Source: Sacculina carcini
Lineage: Eukaryota > Arthropoda > Thecostraca > Sacculinidae
Reading direction: 5' to 3'
Length of the DNA: 64,000 bases
NCBI GenBank assembly: GCA_916048095.2
Contig: OU696571.1
Coordinates: 4,138,501 to 4,202,500, forward strand
The position numbers and the translations under genes were made by a program. Shown here piece by piece: positions 58,801-64,000 of the stretch. Within the stretch, counting starts at the first letter, position 1. Each line of letters opens with the position of its first letter. Below the pieces are notes generated by a model that saw nothing but the letters and a program-made list of their open reading frames with translations, searched no databases and was not told the origin of the DNA.

Positions 58801-61056
58801 ATGAACGCGTGTCCGTTCAGCATGCTGTTTGTGCGGAGACTGGCGCCGTGGCCACAGTGTTGGCGGCCGCTGGTGACGTCATCGGCTGGCCCCGCCCCCT
58901 CGGCCGTCGTTGCACTGCTGCGTTCGCGTCGACTCAACGAGCGGCCGCACAACACACGGCTGCAACGACCGCCGCCGCCGCCGGCGACGACGCATCGTTC
59001 ACTGGCCGTCGCCGCCTCCGAGGATGCCCCCAATGACGCCGCCGCTGATAGCGTTCTGGTGGTGATGCGTGACGCACGTAAGTTTGTCGCGTCGGCGGCG
59101 ACGATCAGAGACGATGCCGTCGAAGTCGAGGCTCGCGAGCTCCTGCAGCGCGTGCTGCTGGTGCCGTTGCATAGCAACTGGCTTCGTCGAACCAAGTCGG
59201 AGACGGCCACACAGCATAGGGCGCGTCTGCTGCAGTGGCTGTGTACGGCCGCCGATTTGACGTACCGCGCCGGCGTCGGCGGCCGTCAGCTGACCGACGC
59301 CCGCGGGTTCCGTAAGTGCGTGGCGGCGCTGATAGCGGCTGATAATCACGGTGCGGCGTTGTGGCACTTGCTGGTGACCGCCGGTCGCACGCTGCTGCGC
59401 GCCGGCGTCGTGCCGGGCGGCGGCGACGGTGGACTGCTGTCACTGATCGCCAACGATCTGGTGTGGCACGCACGCCGCTTGCCGGTCAATCATCTGCTGA
59501 CTGTGTTGGTGTTTTCCCGGAAATTGTCAGCGGCAGCGGCGGCGACAACAGCAACGTCAAGTTCAGACGCCAACAGCGGCTCAGGCGAGTCGAAGCTGGA
59601 TAAGCGGCTGTCTCAGTTGCGGGAGGCGTGTGTCGACGGACTGCAGCGGCGCTGGGTTGAGATCAGCTCGACGGAGACGCTGATTGGCCTGCTGGCGCAC
59701 CACGACGTGTTTGCCCGTCGCTTTTTGTGGCGGCTGGAAGACAAAACAATGGACGTGGCGGCGACGTGTTCGAGTCGCGAGACGTCGCGGCTGCTACACC
59801 AGCTGGCCAACAGCGGCCAGCGTTCGTTGCCGGTGCTGCGCGCGCTGGCCTACCACGAGGCGCGACGTGAGCAGCCGATAGACATGCGCGACGTGGCGCG
59901 CACGCTGTTTGCCCTCGAGCGACTGACGTTCACCGACGCACACCTGCTGAACCGCATCGAGCAGAGCGTGTGCCAGCAGCTGGCCGACGCCGCTGGACCG
60001 GCGGCGGCCGCAGTACAGCTGACAGCGGTGGCTGCTGTGACACACGCGGCCGGCCGGCTGCACTGGCGTTGCGAGCGGCTGTTGGACGCCGTTGTGGCGT
60101 GGAGCGTGCAGCAAGCGCAGGCGGCGCCGTCCGACCGGCTGGCCTATGTGTCGGCCATGATTGTGAGGACGGCGGCGGCCGTCGACTACCGGCCGGCGCA
60201 GCTGCAGCAATTGATTCAGCTGATGCCGGTCGATGTGGCGTCGGAAACGAGCACGATGACGGCGCGCCATTGGCTCGAACTGGTGTGGGCGCGCGCCGTG
60301 CTGCAGGTGGGCGATGGTGAGCAGCTGCGGTCGGTGTTGAACGAGGCGTTTGCGACGCGACTGCGACGCGAAATGAGCGGCGCGCAGTCGCAGACGGCTG
60401 CCGTCCAGGCCGGCGTCTACAGGAAGCTGTTGAATGTGCTGGCCGTGGCGGCAATGCAGCCGGAGGAGAGTGGGCCGGTGGTGGGTGGGGCATGGCTGGA
60501 GTATGCCCGGCAGGCGGTCATATTGGGGCAGGCGACGCAGTCCAAGTCGACGCAGAGTACGGCGGTCGCGCTTCGACAGGCTGTTGAGAAGGTGCTGCCC
60601 ACGTGCAAGTTGTACGACGCGACGGCGGCCGACTTCGGCAACTTGTTCTGCGTGCGTATCGATGGTGAGTTCGTGATGCGTCGGCTGACAGCGACGGCGG
60701 TCAACGCACCCGAGTACGACCGGCTGGACAAGCTGGTGGCGTCGGCGCTGGCCCGTGTCTGCGGCGAGACAAATGCATGTCGACCGTTGCCCGACGATCT
60801 GGTGCGAGTAGCGCTGTGTTCGTGGGCGTTTCACGACTACACAGTCAGCTCTGATAGTGGCGGCAGCGAGCCGCTAACGCGTCATTTGACGGGCGCCAAC
60901 GCGTTGTCTGTGCGGATGCTGTGCTCGCTCGGCTACTGGCCGCTGAGTGTGTCGCACGACGAGCTAGCGGCCGTGTCAAGCAGTGACGATATGGCACGTC
61001 TTTTGAGCGACAAAATGCAGCAGTTGGCGGCACGTGATCAAGACGACGCTAGCTAG
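58801..61056 (+). CDS. FASTK/RAP-family mitochondrial RNA-binding protein
   Basis: 751 residues, single exon. FASTK-domain proteins process and stabilise mitochondrial RNAs. The N-terminus (MNACPFSMLFVRRLAPWPQC) is basic and hydrophobic, as in a mitochondrial presequence; M8 is a possible alternative start. The body is alpha-helical with the family's repeating pattern (for example VARTLFALERLTFTDAHLL). The C-terminus fits a RAP domain: LTGANALSVRMLCSLGYWPL, then VSHDEL and a terminal helix with LLSDKMQ. Which FASTKD paralogue it matches cannot be decided by eye. Ala-rich, very GC-rich composition like its neighbour. Confidence 0.68.
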   Translation: MNACPFSMLFVRRLAPWPQCWRPLVTSSAGPAPSAVVALLRSRRLNERPHNTRLQRPPPPPATTHRSLAVAASEDAPNDAAADSVLVVMRDARKFVASAATIRDDAVEVEARELLQRVLLVPLHSNWLRRTKSETATQHRARLLQWLCTAADLTYRAGVGGRQLTDARGFRKCVAALIAADNHGAALWHLLVTAGRTLLRAGVVPGGGDGGLLSLIANDLVWHARRLPVNHLLTVLVFSRKLSAAAAATTATSSSDANSGSGESKLDKRLSQLREACVDGLQRRWVEISSTETLIGLLAHHDVFARRFLWRLEDKTMDVAATCSSRETSRLLHQLANSGQRSLPVLRALAYHEARREQPIDMRDVARTLFALERLTFTDAHLLNRIEQSVCQQLADAAGPAAAAVQLTAVAAVTHAAGRLHWRCERLLDAVVAWSVQQAQAAPSDRLAYVSAMIVRTAAAVDYRPAQLQQLIQLMPVDVASETSTMTARHWLELVWARAVLQVGDGEQLRSVLNEAFATRLRREMSGAQSQTAAVQAGVYRKLLNVLAVAAMQPEESGPVVGGAWLEYARQAVILGQATQSKSTQSTAVALRQAVEKVLPTCKLYDATAADFGNLFCVRIDGEFVMRRLTATAVNAPEYDRLDKLVASALARVCGETNACRPLPDDLVRVALCSWAFHDYTVSSDSGGSEPLTRHLTGANALSVRMLCSLGYWPLSVSHDELAAVSSSDDMARLLSDKMQQLAARDQDDAS

Positions 61057-61689
61057 CCAGCTGGGCCGTGTGTGTAATTGCGCGCTTGCATGTGTGTGTG
61101 TGTGTGTGTGTGTTTGCCGTCATGCCCTGTGTGTGTGGGTGTGTCCCCGGTGTTCGTGTGCGGGCGTAGTGTGTTGGTTGTGAATAGTTGACGAATTGTG
61201 AGCGTGGAACATTTATCGCATGATTTGGGAAGGTCTCTGCATTGTTAATTTTTTTATGACGTATTTGAGCGCGAAACTCAGGGTAACAACTAGGATTGGC
61301 GTTTGTGCTCTCACGTAAAAGCACAGCTTCGGCAATCGCACGGGGTATAGCAGTAGCAGTCAGCACGACTACACTGAACGTCTGCGCGCAAAGAAACCCG
61401 TCACGAAGAGAATGGGGCAGCACGTTTATTCAGTTTGCTCTACTGTTTGATCCGGCGAGTGAGCCGTGTTTCCTACCAGGTGAGCCAGTTCTAGTACTGC
61501 CACATCAGTTCACACAACACACAAAATGAGGAACGGAACGATATTTTGAAGCACAGACACATGGACAAATATAGTCACACACACACGCGCGCTGTCTACA
61601 AAAAACTTGTACGCCAAGTGTCTAGGCCAATCTGCCGTCATAGCGACGATTCAACGACACAACACAACAATCGTGCGATTAGCGCCGCA
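61057..61689. other. Convergent intergenic region
   Basis: It lies between the 3' ends of the FASTK-like gene and the minus-strand SWIM gene. A short (TG)n run lies at 61089-61111. No gene is seen. Confidence 0.5.
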
Positions 61690-63442
61690 TCAATGTTGTT
61701 CAGCGTGCTGCAATTGGTTGTCGGATTGTGGCGAGTCACGCGACGTGCCGCGCGGTGGCAGGGTGGCACGCATGCGCTGCACACACTCGCTCCACTCGCC
61801 CAGGTGCCGCTCGTGCACGCCGTCCACCTCGACGGCCAGCGCCAACAGACCGTTGGCCACTTCCACACGCTGTTCGCTGCAGTTAAGCGTCGCGCTGGAC
61901 GCCGGCTGCTCCGCCTGCGTTGTCGTTGACGCCGGCCGCTCGTCCGCCGCTCCGTCAGCCGCTGCCGTCTCGCCGTGCTCGCTAACTGCCGAAATCTCCA
62001 CCAGAGCGGCGCCACTGTCGTCCTCGACGTTCTGCTCGGCGTCGTCGATCACCACCGTCGGCATCGACGGATCGCCGCCGTCACCACTGCCGTTCACCAC
62101 TGCGTGCGTCACTACCGCGCCGGCCGGCCCATTCTCAGCTTCGTCCTGCTGTGGTTGGTGGTGGGAGGATGACTGAGTGTCGACGTCGACGTTGGCGGCC
62201 GTCGGTGCATCGTTGGTGGTCATGTGCGCGTGTAGCAGCAACGCTCCCGTCTCGTCGTTATCCACAGCATCGACGATTTGGTCGCATGCGTCGGCGGTGG
62301 CGGCGGTCGGTGTGGGCAGGCGTCCGCTGCGGTACAGCGCAACCAGGTGGATATGACGGCACACAGTGGCACACGGACTTGTAGCCGGACAGGAGCAAGA
62401 GTACTGGTGCAGACACACGCCGCCGCCGCCGCCACCACCGCCGTCGGCGGGCGCAGGACACGCCGCACACTGCAGCCGACACGGCCGCTCCAACTGGCAC
62501 CGCCCGCTGTCCGTCCATCTTGCACACAAACACACACAGACATGCGCCATTGCTCGCTAGACACATCAAATTCACAATTGTATTGTCTTGTTCAACTCTT
62601 GCCTTCGTGAATGTGGGAAAGCGTTGGTTGATACGGCTCAGCGATAGCGTGCGTCAAAGATTAAGCACCGAACATCAGGTCGCAGCACTGAGCTGGAATT
62701 TGAGCGCACAAGTGAATGTGAGTGTAGGTGTGGCTATATCTATAATCTAATTTATCAAATCTTTCCTCCAATTGTCCTAAAGTTTCTAACACATCTGTTT
62801 CAAGAATCCACGCATCTGTACGAAAAGCTGAATTGCATTGTTCTCTTCGTGCACATATTCATGTCCTAAGCTTTCTTCCATTGCTCTTCTGTCTGAAGCA
62901 CACCAACCAGAACAATCATCTCTGCCCCACTTACCCATTGCTATTATAAGTATTATTAACTACAGGCAAATCCAGTGACATGAGATGAGTGCAGACGCTG
63001 ATACCACCATGTTGTGGTCCCACGTACCAGATGTGCCCGAAACATACAGATGGTTTGAGAAAAACAAGCTATGTGAGCCCAAGCGGAATAAAAGAACACC
63101 CTAAAAACTCATTCTTATTTTACGCCTGAATGCATGTGTGAGTGCGTGCGTGAGTGTGTCGCTCACTGTTCGACGGTGGCTGGCAGGTGCGGCTGATCGG
63201 CACAGCGCACCTCCCACGTGCGTGGCGCCAGCGACGTGCTGCTGCCGTCCTGCACGGCCACCACCTCCACTCCTCCGCCGGCAGCCGCCAGCACCGCCTC
63301 GTTGTGTCGTCGCAGTGCGTCGTCGGTGAAGGCGCTCACATCAGTAGCACCGCCACCGCCGCCGTCCTCGTTCAATGTGTTGCACTTGCGTCGCGAGTCA
63401 CGCACGCGCTGGTTCAAATACTCCAACAACTCCTCCACACAA
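61690..63442 (-). CDS. SWIM-type zinc-finger protein, 3' part (5' end outside window)
   Basis: Two minus-strand exons, 63442-63167 and 62518-61690, join in phase (CA|A) across a GT-AG intron. Upstream exons must lie beyond the right edge, because the first exon begins with an acceptor (gaggcag) and has no ATG. The readable 367 residues give an N-terminal helix (VEELLEYLNQRVRDSRRKC), TWEVRC, then a zinc-binding cluster: CQLERPCRLQCAAC, a poly-Gly loop, and HQYSCSCPATSPCATVCRHIH. The last part is the CxC...CxH signature of SWIM fingers. This arrangement is common in uncharacterised invertebrate proteins, some derived from transposases. The remaining ~230 residues are acidic and low in complexity. 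DNA or protein binding is likely; its role is unknown. Confidence 0.72.
62935..63065. mobile_element. Tigger-like relic, fragment in SWIM gene intron
   Basis: TCCAGTGACATGAGATGAGT and following bases are similar to 6923-6990 and 30650-30720. It lies in the intron between the two SWIM exons. Confidence 0.4.
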
Positions 63443-64000
63443 CTGCCTCACACACACACGGACATACATCTTCAAAAGCTTTCAACGCAAAACATATTTC
63501 GCCAGTGGGCAATCAACGTAGAGAAGATGTGTGCACTGCGAAATGGACGCAGTGAGCCCTGGGAGGGCCTTGGTTTATCCACGTCAATTGTGATGCTATA
63601 TTGCTCTTCTGAATCGAAGCTATGTCATACGCGTACAAAATGAGACCGTCGCCAAAGTGCAACATCTGATAATATTGTGGGCCGTTCGAAAACCCGTTGC
63701 CTGTTTGAACAAGCAGGGTGAAAGTAATCAGTGATCACTTCAACACGAATCGAAACACGCATTAACACAAACACATTCCTACAATTACACCCAGACACAC
63801 GAACACACACCGATATGCACAAATACAAATAATACAACATTTAACACACACAAACACACATGCACGCATACGCAGAAACACTAATCGAGAACGGAAGATA
63901 TGCACACGAAGAAAAGGGTATAAGAAAAGGAAGAAAAGGTATATATATATACAGAAAACATACACAAATGTTGAGAGCACACACACAAACACAGACTGAC
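63443..64000. other. Intron of the SWIM gene and edge of window
   Basis: CA-rich DNA upstream (on the minus strand) of the SWIM exon at 63442. No further exon is seen before the end of the window. Confidence 0.45.

Noticed and set aside
59794-60834. 346-codon minus-strand open frame
   Set aside because: Shadow of the FASTK-like gene caused by its GC bias.

Overview
This is an invertebrate metazoan genome window. Introns are AT-rich, coding exons are conspicuously GC-rich, and (TG/CA)n tracts up to ~180 bp and many small hAT-type elements are scattered throughout. A DSL-class Notch ligand shows that it is an animal. The exact phylum cannot be read from the sequence.

Layout, left to right. 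1-11 kb: a single-exon PDE12-like 2'-phosphodiesterase (minus) lies head-to-head with a four-exon PRMT7-like arginine methyltransferase (plus). 11-20 kb: mostly transposon relics, then a three-exon gene for an unrecognised secreted protein (17877-20172). 20-27.8 kb: intergenic, with a complete 940-bp hAT element, a LINE fragment, a Tigger-like relic, a foldback repeat and microsatellites. 27.85-52.2 kb: a Notch ligand gene with 11 coding exons. The exons join in phase into 3003 nt (1000 residues). Its introns hold an unrecognised single-exon gene with four copies of a YYxY...FVNML motif (40100-41335), a LINE inserted into a LINE, a 12-bp satellite of about 2 kb, and many hAT relics. 52.2-56.1 kb: AT-rich intergenic DNA with a tRNA-derived SINE and a hAT relic. 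56.1-61 kb: a DHX35-like helicase and a FASTK/RAP-family mitochondrial protein, both single-exon and in tandem. 61.7-63.4 kb: the 3' part of a minus-strand gene with a SWIM-type zinc finger, running off the right edge.

The most interesting system is the Notch ligand. It has a signal peptide, an MNNL domain split by about 215 inserted residues, a degenerate DSL domain, three tandem DOS-like EGF pairs (two of them encoded by identical-length 61+131-nt exon cassettes) and one ordinary EGF. A Thr-rich and acidic tail follows with no visible transmembrane segment, which predicts a secreted ligand. An alternative signal-peptide exon lies in phase upstream of the second half of the DSL domain. The housekeeping genes (PDE12, PRMT7, DHX35, FASTK-like) have no obvious functional link to each other.
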